Assembly (NCBI GenBank): GCA_030655095.1
Contig: JAURWF010000064.1
Location: 1 to 12,875 of the forward strand
DNA: 12,875 bases
Reading direction: 5' to 3'
DNA from: a bacterium
Lineage (GTDB): Bacteria > Patescibacteriota > Patescibacteriia > Patescibacteriales > GWC2-42-12
This document shows, one piece after another, positions 1 through 7,187 of this stretch. The notes beneath the pieces were generated by a model. That model did no database searches. It saw only the letters and a list, made by a program, of their open reading frames with translations, and was not told the DNA's origin. The number at the start of each line of letters is the position of its first letter. Position 1 is the stretch's first letter. A program made the position numbers and the translations under genes.

Positions 1-1
1 T

Positions 2-79
2 AATTGGATTAAAAAAGAGAATAAAGATATAAAAAAATTACAATTAGCTACTTTAATGAGGCTACCAGCAATGGTCTAA
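2..79 (+). CDS. 3' end of an unidentified gene (partial)
   Basis: A frame open from the left edge runs 25 codons to a TAA at 77-79. The residues are basic and hydrophobic, ending in LQLATLMRLPAMV. No family is recognised from so short a tail, and 25 open codons in AT-rich DNA can occur by chance, so this is only a possible gene end. Downstream (80-133) all three + frames hit stops within a few codons. The next coding sequence therefore has no clear promoter or leader of its own. Confidence 0.3.
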   Translation, partial: NWIKKENKDIKKLQLATLMRLPAMV

Positions 80-187
80 GGGCAAAATAGCCTTAATTTG
101 TCTGATTTATTAAATTGTTAAAGGGCTTTTTAGACAGCCTGTACTGGCGAATGGCGGGCTGAAAATTCATCATCAAATTTTGACTGG

Positions 188-1723
188 ATGGTGTTAAACA
201 ATGGAATGACAGCAACAACTACCAATGGTCAAAATATTATAACTGTAGCATCTCCAAATACTGAAATTAATATAAATGAAAGCGCTACAATAACATCAAT
301 GATAATTATTGGTAGTCTTGCTAACAATACAACAATTAATTTTTCTGCCTTTGCTACAACAACAGCTACAAGCACGAATGTAACTTTGGGTGCTTTAATT
401 CAGATTCAAGCTATGACTTCTCTTGGTAGAATAGACGTTAATATTCCTGCTGGTACAATTATTACTTCAGCATCTTCGTCGGGCTGGACTGGTATAATTA
501 ATACTCCAATTGTTAAAAATAATGATAGTGTTATTGTTGCCCATGAGAGCGGAAAAACTGCAAGCGTAACTTCAGTCGTAGAAGTCGGCGCTGATGACGT
601 TAAATTAATATTTGATAAGGCAGCGAGAATATTAATCACAGGACAAGCTGGTAAAAATGCAGGTTATTCAAGAAGTGGAAATTTTTATGCAATTACTAAT
701 ATTTGTTCTGCTGATACGCAAGAAGCGGGCAACGCTTTATCTGCGGAAGGTGATTGTAAAATTGATGTTGGTTCGGACTTGGTAATTTGGACAAAACATT
801 TTACAAAATTTGCTACTTATACTCAAACTACTATACCTGTTTCTAGCGGGGGAAGCGGTGGCGGAGGAGGAAGTCAGACAACTTCTTGTAATCAAGTAAC
901 TTATGATGATTGGTCAACTATTTGCGCTTCAGGTTTGCAATACCGTAATATTAAATCGCAAAGTCCAACTGGCTGTACTTTAACTACAGAACAGGAAAAC
1001 AATAGAAAAAAACAATGTAATATTATTCCGCTTACAGCTAGCACAACTCCTATTATTCTGATTGCTACATCTACGATTGATACATCTTTTGTTAAACCAG
1101 TCGAATTAATTACTGTAAATAAAGGCGTTCAGCAATGGCAGGATATATTAGCTAATGCTACTATTATTGCTAGTGGTAAAATTGAGAATATTTTAGCTGC
1201 TGTCGGTCAGAAAAGAAATAACAAGACTGAAGATTCTGTTAAAGTTAAATATGCTAATAAACTAATTTCTGGGTTGAAAAATGTTGCGGTTGAAACTAAA
1301 ACTAGTATTATTAACTTCATAGCTTACGGCACGCCACTTACTAAAAAATTAGGCGCAGGAGAAAGAGCGGGAGTAGTTAATTCTTATAAAGCTGCTTTTG
1401 GTAAAGTTCCTTCTACTGAAGCTGAATGGAAAGATGTAATTGCTATTAGCAATGGTCGTTGGCCAAATGTAAGAAATAAACAAGCAGAAGATAGAGCCAA
1501 GATAGTTTTTAAGAAAATTTATTTACGAAATCCAAATAAAACTAATACTAATGATAATACGGCAGTTGTTATTATGGCTTATGGCCTTAGACCAGTTGAT
1601 AGAAATTTGAATAGTGAAAAAACGGCTATAAAAATCTTTAAAAGAATATTTAAATATAGTCCAATTTTAGCGACTGATTGGGATATTATAAGAGCTATTG
1701 GTTATTCAGGCGCAAAGAGATAG
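188..1723 (+). CDS. Cell-surface/secreted repeat protein, probably 5'-truncated
   Basis: The 511-residue product looks extracellular but has no signal peptide or membrane anchor. Residues about 1-215 are rich in Thr, Ser, Ile and Asn, as in beta-sandwich surface domains, and end in an LVIWTKHFTKFATYTQT segment. A flexible linker (SSGGSGGGGGS, about 219-229) follows. Next is a small module with Cys234, Cys246, Cys263 and Cys277 that resembles a thrombospondin-1-like repeat (YDDWSTICASGLQYRNI). The C-terminal domain (about 388-511) contains three degenerate 41-43-residue repeats beginning near residues 400, 441 and 484, each of the form aromatic-K-x-x-F/Y...P...W/N...I-x-A-I/Y-x-x-G. I associate this domain with CPR surface proteins from memory. 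The ATG at 188 has no Shine-Dalgarno sequence. The frame is open back to 134 (residues GEWRAENSSSNFDW precede Met1) with no usable start there, so the native N-terminus was probably lost. Role inferred as surface attachment or structure; no enzymatic motif seen. Confidence 0.7.
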   Translation: MVLNNGMTATTTNGQNIITVASPNTEININESATITSMIIIGSLANNTTINFSAFATTTATSTNVTLGALIQIQAMTSLGRIDVNIPAGTIITSASSSGWTGIINTPIVKNNDSVIVAHESGKTASVTSVVEVGADDVKLIFDKAARILITGQAGKNAGYSRSGNFYAITNICSADTQEAGNALSAEGDCKIDVGSDLVIWTKHFTKFATYTQTTIPVSSGGSGGGGGSQTTSCNQVTYDDWSTICASGLQYRNIKSQSPTGCTLTTEQENNRKKQCNIIPLTASTTPIILIATSTIDTSFVKPVELITVNKGVQQWQDILANATIIASGKIENILAAVGQKRNNKTEDSVKVKYANKLISGLKNVAVETKTSIINFIAYGTPLTKKLGAGERAGVVNSYKAAFGKVPSTEAEWKDVIAISNGRWPNVRNKQAEDRAKIVFKKIYLRNPNKTNTNDNTAVVIMAYGLRPVDRNLNSEKTAIKIFKRIFKYSPILATDWDIIRAIGYSGAKR

Positions 1724-1756
1724 TGATTAAAAGTCTTGTTTTGGTGGCATAGAATA

Positions 1757-1793
1757 GAGCCTGTTGTTGAATATGGTATTTGGCGACAGGCTC
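1757..1793. repeat. Palindromic repeat copy A
   Basis: GAGCCTGTTG (1757-1766) pairs with CGACAGGCTC (1784-1793) with one mismatch, giving a 10-bp stem and a 17-nt loop. On the minus strand, 1789-1769 reads CTGTCGCCAAATACCATATT plus C. This matches 19 of 21 bases of copy B (6797-6817) and 18 of 21 of the outer tip of the long element at 12653. It has no T-tract on either side, so it is not a typical terminator. It lies 33 nt after the stop of the surface-protein gene. Confidence 0.65.
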
Positions 1794-1824
1794 ATGCAAA
1801 GAGGGATTAATTAATAAATTAAAT

Positions 1825-1851
1825 TTGACTTAATGTTAAATATAATATAAT
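1825..1851 (+). promoter_or_regulatory. Candidate typA promoter
   Basis: TTGACT (1825-1830) is followed by overlapping TATAAT boxes at 1841-1846 and 1846-1851. The better box gives only a 15-bp spacer, shorter than the ideal 17, so the assignment is tentative. A further TATAAT at 1888-1893 lacks a good -35 partner. A start from this promoter would transcribe through the terminator-like hairpin at 1899-1918 before reaching typA. Confidence 0.35.
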
Positions 1852-1898
1852 CTTTTATTAAGTATTTATTTTTTATAGTGCTTTTTATATAATTTCTT

Positions 1899-1918
1899 CT
1901 GCCAAGGGGCAGTTTTTT
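1899..1918 (+). terminator. Intrinsic terminator or leader attenuator upstream of typA
   Basis: CTGCC (1899-1903), loop AAGG, GGCAG (1908-1912) and then six T residues form a textbook short rho-independent terminator. It can end transcripts from the surface-protein gene. If the promoter at 1825-1851 is real, the hairpin lies inside the typA leader, 34 nt before the start codon, and could attenuate typA. Confidence 0.65.
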
Positions 1919-1952
1919 ATTTAATTTTTTATTTAAATTTAATTTTAATTTT

Positions 1953-3713
1953 ATGGAAATACGAAACATCGCTATTATTGCCCATGTAGATCATGGAAAA
2001 ACAACTTTGACTGACGCATTGATGCGACAGACAGGTATGGTTGAAGCAGGAGTGAGTATGGATTCAAATGTTTTGGAATTGGAAAGAGGTATAACAATTT
2101 ATTCAAAAAATACTTCAGTAATATATAAAGATACAAAAATAAATATTGTTGATACTCCAGGACATACTGATTTTGGATCAGAAGTAGAGCGTGTTTTACG
2201 TTCTATTGATTCAGTATTATTAGTTGTTGATGCGCAAGAAGGGCCGATGCCACAAACTAAGTTTGTTTTGAAAAAATCTTTAGAATTAGGATTGAAACCG
2301 ATTGTTGTAATTAATAAAATAGATAAACCAGCTGCTAGATGTGAATGGACTTTAGAAAAAATTTATGAATTATTTTTAGATTTAGGCGCAAATGATGAGC
2401 AGTTGGATTTTGTTACTGTTTATGCTATTGCTCGCCAAGGTATTGCTAAAAAAAATATGGAAGATCAGAGTGATAATTTAGATCCACTTTTAGACACTAT
2501 TTTAGAAAATGTTAAACCAGCTTCAACTAAAGATTCTTTAACATTGCCACTTAGAATCCAGCCATTTAATTTAGCTTATGATAATTTTATTGGTCGTTTA
2601 GCTATCGGTAGAATTTACGAAGGTGTAGTTAAGCAGGCTGACAATGTCCTCGTTAAAACTCCTTCTGGAGAAATTAGAACTGGAAAAATTGTTAAACTTT
2701 TTACTTTTGAAGGAGTAAAAAGAAAAGAAGTAAAAGAGGCTGTTGCTGGCGATATTGTAATGATTGCTGGATTGCCTAATATTGATATCGGAGAGACTAT
2801 TTGCGCAAGCGCTGATCAAGAAGCTTTACCAGCTATTTCTGTAGATCAACCAACTATTTCACTTAATTTTTTAGTAAATAATTCACCTTTTGCTGGACGC
2901 GAAGGTAAGTTTGTTACTAGTAGACAAATAAAAGATCGACTGCAAAAAGAATTGGAAGTGAATGTTGGGCTTAAAATTGATTTTGATTCAGGTGATTTTT
3001 GTAAAGTTTATGGTAGAGGTGAATTACATGTCGCTATACTTTTAGAAAATATGAGACGTGAGGGATTTGAGCTTCAGGTTTCTCAGCCAACAGTAATTAT
3101 AAAAGAAGAAAATGGGCAAAAATTAGAGCCTTTTGAGGAAGTAACAATAGATGTGCCACAAGAAATGTCAGGAATTGTTATAGAAAAAATGGCTAAAAGA
3201 AAAGGAATAATGAAAGAGATGAATCCAGAGCATGCTGGCGTTAGAATGGTTTTTGAAATTCCCGTAAGAGGTCTTTTGGGCTATCGTAATGAGTTTATAG
3301 TAGATACTAGAGGTGAAGGTATTATTTGTACTCATGGTGCTGGATTTAGACCACATGTTGGTGAAATTGCTAAAAGTGAATTGGGTTCTATGGTGTCAAT
3401 GGCTAGAGGAAAAGCGTTAGCATTTTCTTTGTGGAATTTGCAGGAACGAGGTCAATTATATATTGATGCTAATACAGAAGTTTTTGAAGGTATGGTAATT
3501 GGAAATACTGCTAAAGGTAATGATTTAGAAGTTAATCCAATTAAAGGAAAACAATTAACTAATATGCGCGCATCTGGCGCAGATGAAGCAATTAAATTAA
3601 TACCATCTTTTGAAATTACATTAGAACGAGGCTTGGGTATTATGAAAGAAGACGAATATCTAGAAGTTACTCCTCAAAACATTAGATTACGTAAACAAAG
3701 TTTTAAGAAGTAA
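1953..3713 (+). CDS. typA: Ribosome-associated GTPase TypA/BipA
   Basis: The 586-residue protein is a translational GTPase of the EF-G-like TypA/BipA family, which binds ribosomes and supports growth and subunit assembly under stress. GTPase motifs are visible: G1 AHVDHGKT (10-17), G2 RGIT (45-48), G3 DTPGH (67-71) and G4 NKID (121-124). Beta-barrel domain II follows (about 200-290), then the EF-G III/V-like domains and the family-specific C-terminal domain, with GRGELHVAILLENMRREG and RGLLGYRNEF. Length is close to the usual 600-615. The ATG start is chosen because MEIRNIAIIAHVDHGKT matches the family N-terminus. No Shine-Dalgarno sequence precedes it (TTTTAATTTTATG). The gene stands alone between a terminator-like hairpin and an AT-only palindrome. 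Confidence 0.96.
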   Translation: MEIRNIAIIAHVDHGKTTLTDALMRQTGMVEAGVSMDSNVLELERGITIYSKNTSVIYKDTKINIVDTPGHTDFGSEVERVLRSIDSVLLVVDAQEGPMPQTKFVLKKSLELGLKPIVVINKIDKPAARCEWTLEKIYELFLDLGANDEQLDFVTVYAIARQGIAKKNMEDQSDNLDPLLDTILENVKPASTKDSLTLPLRIQPFNLAYDNFIGRLAIGRIYEGVVKQADNVLVKTPSGEIRTGKIVKLFTFEGVKRKEVKEAVAGDIVMIAGLPNIDIGETICASADQEALPAISVDQPTISLNFLVNNSPFAGREGKFVTSRQIKDRLQKELEVNVGLKIDFDSGDFCKVYGRGELHVAILLENMRREGFELQVSQPTVIIKEENGQKLEPFEEVTIDVPQEMSGIVIEKMAKRKGIMKEMNPEHAGVRMVFEIPVRGLLGYRNEFIVDTRGEGIICTHGAGFRPHVGEIAKSELGSMVSMARGKALAFSLWNLQERGQLYIDANTEVFEGMVIGNTAKGNDLEVNPIKGKQLTNMRASGADEAIKLIPSFEITLERGLGIMKEDEYLEVTPQNIRLRKQSFKK

Positions 3714-3743
3714 AATAATTTTTAAAATAGAATAAAAATTATT
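3714..3743. terminator. AT-only hairpin after typA (weak terminator candidate)
   Basis: AATAATTTTTA (3714-3724) is perfectly complementary to TAAAAATTATT (3733-3743), giving an 11-bp stem with an 8-nt loop immediately after the typA stop codon. There is no GC clamp, so termination efficiency is uncertain, but position and symmetry fit a transcript end. Confidence 0.4.
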
Positions 3744-3746
3744 AAA

Positions 3747-3775
3747 TTGATTTCTTTGCTTAAAAAGTTTATAAT
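3747..3775 (+). promoter_or_regulatory. Promoter of the restriction-modification block
   Basis: TTGATT (3747-3752) and TATAAT (3770-3775) are separated by exactly 17 bp. The expected start point lies near 3782, about 3 nt before the methyltransferase ATG at 3785. The message would be leaderless or nearly so. No Shine-Dalgarno sequence is possible in that space. Confidence 0.65.
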
Positions 3776-3784
3776 GCAAGTATT

Positions 3785-4138
3785 ATGAAAAAGCAATTAG
3801 GTCAATTTTTTACAACAAACTCATCCTATATTTTACAAGGATTTAATGGGTTTATTAAAGATAAAATAGTTTCCGACCCATTTGCGGGAAATCAGGATTT
3901 AATTAAATGGGCGATACAGAATGGTTGTAAAAAAGTTATTGGCTTTGATTGTGATGAAAAATATGTTGATAATAAAAAAGTTTTTTTGAGTGATTCTGTC
4001 AATAATCCAAAAGAATATAAATTTGTTTTAACAAATCCTCCGTATTTGCACAAAAATAAAACTGATAAAAAAACTAAAGAACAATATTTTATAAAAGAAA
4101 ATTCTATCTTTGAGGATTTGTACCAAGTTTCTATTTAG
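3785..4138 (+). pseudogene. Truncated DNA adenine-specific methyltransferase
   Basis: The 117 residues are the N-terminal part of an N6-adenine DNA methyltransferase. The start KKQLGQFFT resembles the conserved opening of such enzymes. Motif I, which binds S-adenosylmethionine, is DPFAG (31-35), an acidic motif II-like GFDCD is at 53-57, and catalytic motif IV NPPY is at 84-87. The frame ends in TAG at 4136-4138. Full enzymes carry several hundred residues, including a target-recognition domain, and all of that is missing. Reading through the TAG gives LIISCEEGVLYRLIYN before a TAA. Its EEGVL segment looks like the natural continuation of the fold, suggesting a nonsense mutation followed by a larger deletion. 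The protein is very unlikely to methylate DNA. It would have been the protecting half of the restriction system whose nuclease-like genes follow. Confidence 0.75.
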
Positions 4139-4202
4139 TTAATTATAAGTTGTGAAGAAGGTGTTTTGTATCGATTGATTTACAATTAAAGAAATAAAAA
4201 AC

Positions 4203-4832
4203 ATGAGCAAGATAAATGAAAAACAAATTTTGTATATTTTTGAGCACAATATTAAAGATGTTTGTAAAATAGGTATTGGAGCTTTGGAGCGAGCAAAAAA
4301 TGCACATAGATATTTTGAAAGTAATGAGAAATCAAAGAAAAATAAATTAGCAATTTTTGATTTTGAAAGTACAAAAGTTTTAGTTATTGAAAAAATATGC
4401 AAACAAGTATTGAAAAGAATAAATACTACTGAATTTTATCAAATTGAATTTTACAAAGCTTGTATATTATTTAAGTGTCTAGGTGGAAATTTAGACGATA
4501 AGAACTCCCAAAATATAGATAGAAGCAAAATTAGCGTTAAAATAACATCGTCGACAACAAAAAATGAAATTCCATTAACCGCTCGCTTTGCTGAACAAAC
4601 AATTTTATTAATAGATAAGGCTAACGGTGAAAAAATAAATAAAATTAAAAATTTATTAAATAATAATGGCAACAGAAATGTTTTATTAACTGAAAAAGAA
4701 TTCGAGGAATTTAATAAACATGGAACAAGAACTGGTTGGAAAAAATATAAGGATTGGTATTACAGAACTGGTGTTGATGCCACATCTTTGTCTAATTTTA
4801 TAAGAATAATGGAGCAAAATATGAATAATTAA
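4203..4832 (+). CDS. GIY-YIG-like putative nuclease
   Basis: No close family is recognised for this 209-residue protein. Residues 9-85 follow the layout of GIY-YIG/T5orf172-type nuclease domains: ILYIF (9-13), CKIGIG (21-26), an ER pair with Arg30, a Glu in VIEKICKQVL (Glu63), and TEFYQIEF (75-82) as the end of the domain. In that family the tyrosines, Arg and Glu form the active site, so Tyr11, Arg30 and Glu63 are the inferred catalytic residues. The rest (about 95-209) is lysine- and asparagine-rich and unassigned, with an aromatic patch WKKYKDWYYRTG (179-190) that might contact DNA. It starts 64 nt after the broken methyltransferase and ends 18 nt before the zinc protein, so it reads as part of the same operon. 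Restriction or defence nuclease is an inference. Confidence 0.55.
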   Translation: MSKINEKQILYIFEHNIKDVCKIGIGALERAKNAHRYFESNEKSKKNKLAIFDFESTKVLVIEKICKQVLKRINTTEFYQIEFYKACILFKCLGGNLDDKNSQNIDRSKISVKITSSTTKNEIPLTARFAEQTILLIDKANGEKINKIKNLLNNNGNRNVLLTEKEFEEFNKHGTRTGWKKYKDWYYRTGVDATSLSNFIRIMEQNMNN

Positions 4833-4850
4833 CATAAAAAATAAAAAAAT

Positions 4851-5063
4851 ATGAATAAAGAAAATTTTATAAAATGTTATTATTGCAATAAAAATTCAAG
4901 GTTTAATCTACAAAAAATTTGGGTTAAATACAATATAGATAAAAAAGGAAATTATAATGAAGATAAAAATTTTGATACTTTTGGTATAGAAGAACCAATA
5001 AATGACGACAATCTTCACCTATGTAAAAGTTGTTTTGAAAATTGGTCAAATGGAAAAATTTAA
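4851..5063 (+). CDS. Small four-cysteine (zinc-ribbon-like) protein
   Basis: A 70-residue protein with two CxxC pairs, Cys9-Tyr-Tyr-Cys12 and Cys58-Lys-Ser-Cys61, separated by 45 residues. This is the spacing of a zinc-ribbon or zinc-knuckle fold. The middle is polar, with KK, NED and NDD clusters. It sits 18 nt after the GIY-YIG-like gene and 51 nt before the PD-(D/E)XK gene, so it is probably co-expressed and could be a DNA-binding or accessory subunit. Function is not known. The ATG at 4851 follows an AT-rich spacer without a Shine-Dalgarno sequence. Confidence 0.6.
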   Translation: MNKENFIKCYYCNKNSRFNLQKIWVKYNIDKKGNYNEDKNFDTFGIEEPINDDNLHLCKSCFENWSNGKI

Positions 5064-5114
5064 AAATAATAAAAAATTACCGAAAGATATTTTACTAAAA
5101 GAGTATTAAATGAA

Positions 5115-5666
5115 ATGGTTCCTGAGGAGTGGGTTCAAGCAATTTTAGATTCTAATTCAGGAAGAAAAAAAGGTTGTTGCGGTGAAAATAAACTTTTACA
5201 TATTTTAGAAAACAATGGGTTTAAGAAAGTTGATAATTGGAAAGATTTTTTAGAGACTGAAAAATGTGTCACTAGATTTTCTAAAATATTTGATCTTAAA
5301 GCTGTAAGGCAAAATTTAAATATAAAGATTGATACTCATAAGCAAGACAAGCGGCTTGATTTGATTATAAAGAATTGTGAAAAATTATTTTTATTAGAGG
5401 CTAAGCATTTGAATACCGCTGGTGGTGGTCAAGATAAGCAGCTATCAGAATTAATTGAGTTATTAACTCTTTCAGAAAAAGATAAAAATATTTTTTATAT
5501 AGCTTTTCTTGATGGTAATTATTCCAACATTTTATTGGGCGATGATCATGTCCGTGGTAAGTTAAAAATTCAAAGACAAGAAATAAAAAAGTTTTTAAAG
5601 AAAAATCCTAATAATTATTGGGTTAATACTGATGGATTAAAGGAGTTGCTCGGATGTAATTTATAA
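5115..5666 (+). CDS. PD-(D/E)XK restriction endonuclease-like protein
   Basis: The 183-residue protein carries the signature of the PD-(D/E)XK nuclease fold: Asp82 in RLDLII, then after 12 residues Glu95-Ala-Lys97 in LFLLEAKH. An upstream Glu24 in CCGENKLLHILE could be the conserved alpha-helix acid. The GGGQDKQLSELIELL segment (103-117) fits the helix after the core. It is most likely the endonuclease of the adjacent, now methylase-less restriction system. The start is uncertain: the frame stays open upstream to 5073, encoding ITERYFTKRVLNE just before Met1. That sequence looks protein-like but has no ATG, GTG or TTG, only an ATT at 5076. The N-terminus could therefore begin at a rare codon or have lost its start. 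Specific recognition sequence cannot be read from sequence alone. Confidence 0.65.
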   Translation: MVPEEWVQAILDSNSGRKKGCCGENKLLHILENNGFKKVDNWKDFLETEKCVTRFSKIFDLKAVRQNLNIKIDTHKQDKRLDLIIKNCEKLFLLEAKHLNTAGGGQDKQLSELIELLTLSEKDKNIFYIAFLDGNYSNILLGDDHVRGKLKIQRQEIKKFLKKNPNNYWVNTDGLKELLGCNL

Positions 5667-5700
5667 GTTAAGCTAATAATATAATTTTTTAAATATTTTC

Positions 5701-6789
5701 ATGATAAATTTTTTATTTATTTTATTTTTTGTTATTTTAATTTTTGGTTTAGTTGTAGTGATTTTTTTATTAACTAGAAATAAAAATACTGGCGATAGCG
5801 AGAAAATTGTTGCTATGATGGAGCGGTTAACGCAACTGTCTGAGCAAAATAAGGAATTGAGGCAATCAATGGATAGCAAGTTATCAGAAACTCATCGTGT
5901 TGCTCAAGATCAATTTGGTCAAACTACTAAAATTATTCAAAATATTACAGGCCAATCAGCTCGCTTGATTTCTGAGGTGGCTGAAAAATTGACTAAATTA
6001 GATGAAACTAATAAGCAAGTTGTTAATTTTTCTGCTCAATTACAAAGTTTACAGGATATTTTAAAAAATCCTAAGCAACGAGGTGTTTTGGGAGAGTATT
6101 TTTTGGAAGAAACTTTGAAGAATGTTTTGCCACCAAATTCTTATCAGATGCAATATAAGTTTAAAGATAATACTATCGTGGATGCTGTAGTATTTGTTAA
6201 AGAGAAAATTATTCCAGTTGATTCTAAATTCTCTTTGGAAAATTATGAGAAAATTTTAAATTGTCAAAATGCTGAAGCGCGAGAGAAACTAGAAAAATTG
6301 TTTAAGCAAGATTTGAAATTGCGTATTGATGAGACTGCTAAATACGTTAAGCCTTCGGAAGATACCATGGATTTTGCTTTTATGTTTATTCCTTCAGAGG
6401 CAATTTATTATGATTTATTAATTAATAAAGTTGGAGCAGTGCAAGTTAATACTAGAGATTTAATTGAATACGCTTTTAAAGAAAAACATGTTATTATTGT
6501 TTCACCGACCTCGTTTTTGGCTTATTTGCAAACAGTTTTGCAAGGCTTGCGAGCCTTACAAATTGAAGAGAGTGCTAAAGATATTAGAAAGCATGTTGAA
6601 ATGCTTGGTCGTCATATTTTAAGTTATGATGATTTTATGAAAAAATTAGGAGTAAGCATGTCTACTACCGTTAATCATTATAACAACGCTTATAAGGAAT
6701 TTAAAAAAATTGATAAAGATGTTGTAAAAATTGCTGGTGGTGAAGCAAAAATTGATATACTTACCATTGATCGACCACAGAGCGAATAG
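5701..6789 (+). CDS. rmuC: DNA recombination protein RmuC
   Basis: The 362-residue RmuC homologue belongs to a family thought to limit recombination at inverted repeats, with a predicted nuclease-like fold. Residues 4-24 form one transmembrane helix (FLFILFFVILIFGLVVVIFL). A coiled coil of about 40-120 follows (ERLTQLSEQNKELRQ...), then the RmuC core. Core signatures are NPKQRGVLGEYFLEE (123-137), IPVDSKFSLENY (171-182), DFAFMFIPSEAIYYDL and IIVSPTSFLAYLQTV. Length is slightly short of typical bacterial RmuC (about 400-500) because the coiled coil is compact. The start at ATG 5701 gives the membrane anchor. A TATAAT at 5680-5685, 15 nt upstream, could serve as -10 but lacks a clear -35. It lies 34 nt after the endonuclease gene but is a housekeeping gene and probably not part of that system. 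Its family link to inverted-repeat stability is notable in a region full of palindromes. Confidence 0.9.
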   Translation: MINFLFILFFVILIFGLVVVIFLLTRNKNTGDSEKIVAMMERLTQLSEQNKELRQSMDSKLSETHRVAQDQFGQTTKIIQNITGQSARLISEVAEKLTKLDETNKQVVNFSAQLQSLQDILKNPKQRGVLGEYFLEETLKNVLPPNSYQMQYKFKDNTIVDAVVFVKEKIIPVDSKFSLENYEKILNCQNAEAREKLEKLFKQDLKLRIDETAKYVKPSEDTMDFAFMFIPSEAIYYDLLINKVGAVQVNTRDLIEYAFKEKHVIIVSPTSFLAYLQTVLQGLRALQIEESAKDIRKHVEMLGRHILSYDDFMKKLGVSMSTTVNHYNNAYKEFKKIDKDVVKIAGGEAKIDILTIDRPQSE

Positions 6790-6796
6790 TAAAGGT

Positions 6797-6817
6797 CTGT
6801 CACCAAATATCATATTC
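6797..6817. repeat. Palindromic repeat tip, copy B
   Basis: CTGTCACCAAATATCATATT plus C matches copy A (minus strand 1789-1769) at 19 of 21 positions. It also matches the outer tip of the long element at 12657-12677 more loosely. It begins 7 nt after the rmuC stop. No well-matched complementary arm is visible nearby, so this looks like an isolated or eroded half of the element. Confidence 0.55.
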
Positions 6818-6840
6818 TCAGCAGTTCTGATTGTTTTTTT
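6818..6840 (+). terminator. Weak terminator after rmuC
   Basis: TCAG (6818-6821), loop CAGTT and CTGA (6827-6830) are followed by TTGTTTTTTT. The stem is only 4 bp but the T-tract is good. It directly abuts repeat copy B, so the repeat may supply part of the terminator. Confidence 0.4.
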
Positions 6841-6955
6841 GTGTTAAATTATTTAGCTATAACACTAAAATTTCTTTAATTATAGAGAGGTATAAGGTGT
6901 TTTCTACGCTCTGTTGCAAAAACAATTTATTTATAAGGGGAAAACAACTATAACA

Positions 6956-7180
6956 ATGTTTGAACAATTATTTAAAAATATAGATAATATACTTCATACT
7001 GATTCGGGTTGCGGGACCGAGTTGGATTATGTGGAGCAAACTTCGTGGATTTTGTTTTTGAAATATTTGGACGATTTAGAAGAAGACAAAAAGAAATCAG
7101 CCATCTTGTCTGGAAAAAAATATGAATATATTTTATCTCCAGAATATCGCTGGAATACTTGGGCTTGTCCTAAAAATTAA
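6956..7180 (+). pseudogene. hsdM: 5' remnant of type I restriction methylase subunit HsdM
   Basis: The 74 residues match the conserved N-terminus of HsdM, the methyltransferase/specificity-complex subunit of type I restriction systems: MFEQLFKNIDNILHTDSGCG, then TELDYVEQTSWILFLKYLDD and RWNTWACPK. Full HsdM has about 500 residues. The SAM-binding and NPP(F/Y) motifs, which lie later, are absent, so the fragment cannot methylate. The frame ends in TAA directly after CPKN, 7 nt before a 27-bp repeat (7188-7214) that marks the deletion scar. An ATG at 6914 would add 14 residues, but the family N-terminus begins at MFEQ (6956). AAGGGG at 6935-6940 is a possible but distant ribosome-binding site. 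Confidence 0.85.
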
Positions 7181-7187
7181 TCAAAAA

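Noticed and set aside
406..639. Minus-strand frames within the surface-protein and typA genes
   Set aside because: They are antisense shadows of well-supported genes with no domain, start context or promoter of their own.
4136..4202. Programmed frameshift or read-through joining the methyltransferase to the next gene
   Set aside because: Read-through meets a TAA after 16 residues, the next gene begins its own domain at an ATG, and the missing methyltransferase region is far larger than the gap.
6914..6955. Upstream ATG extending the hsdM remnant by 14 residues
   Set aside because: The family N-terminus matches from MFEQ at 6956. The extra residues look like translated leader.
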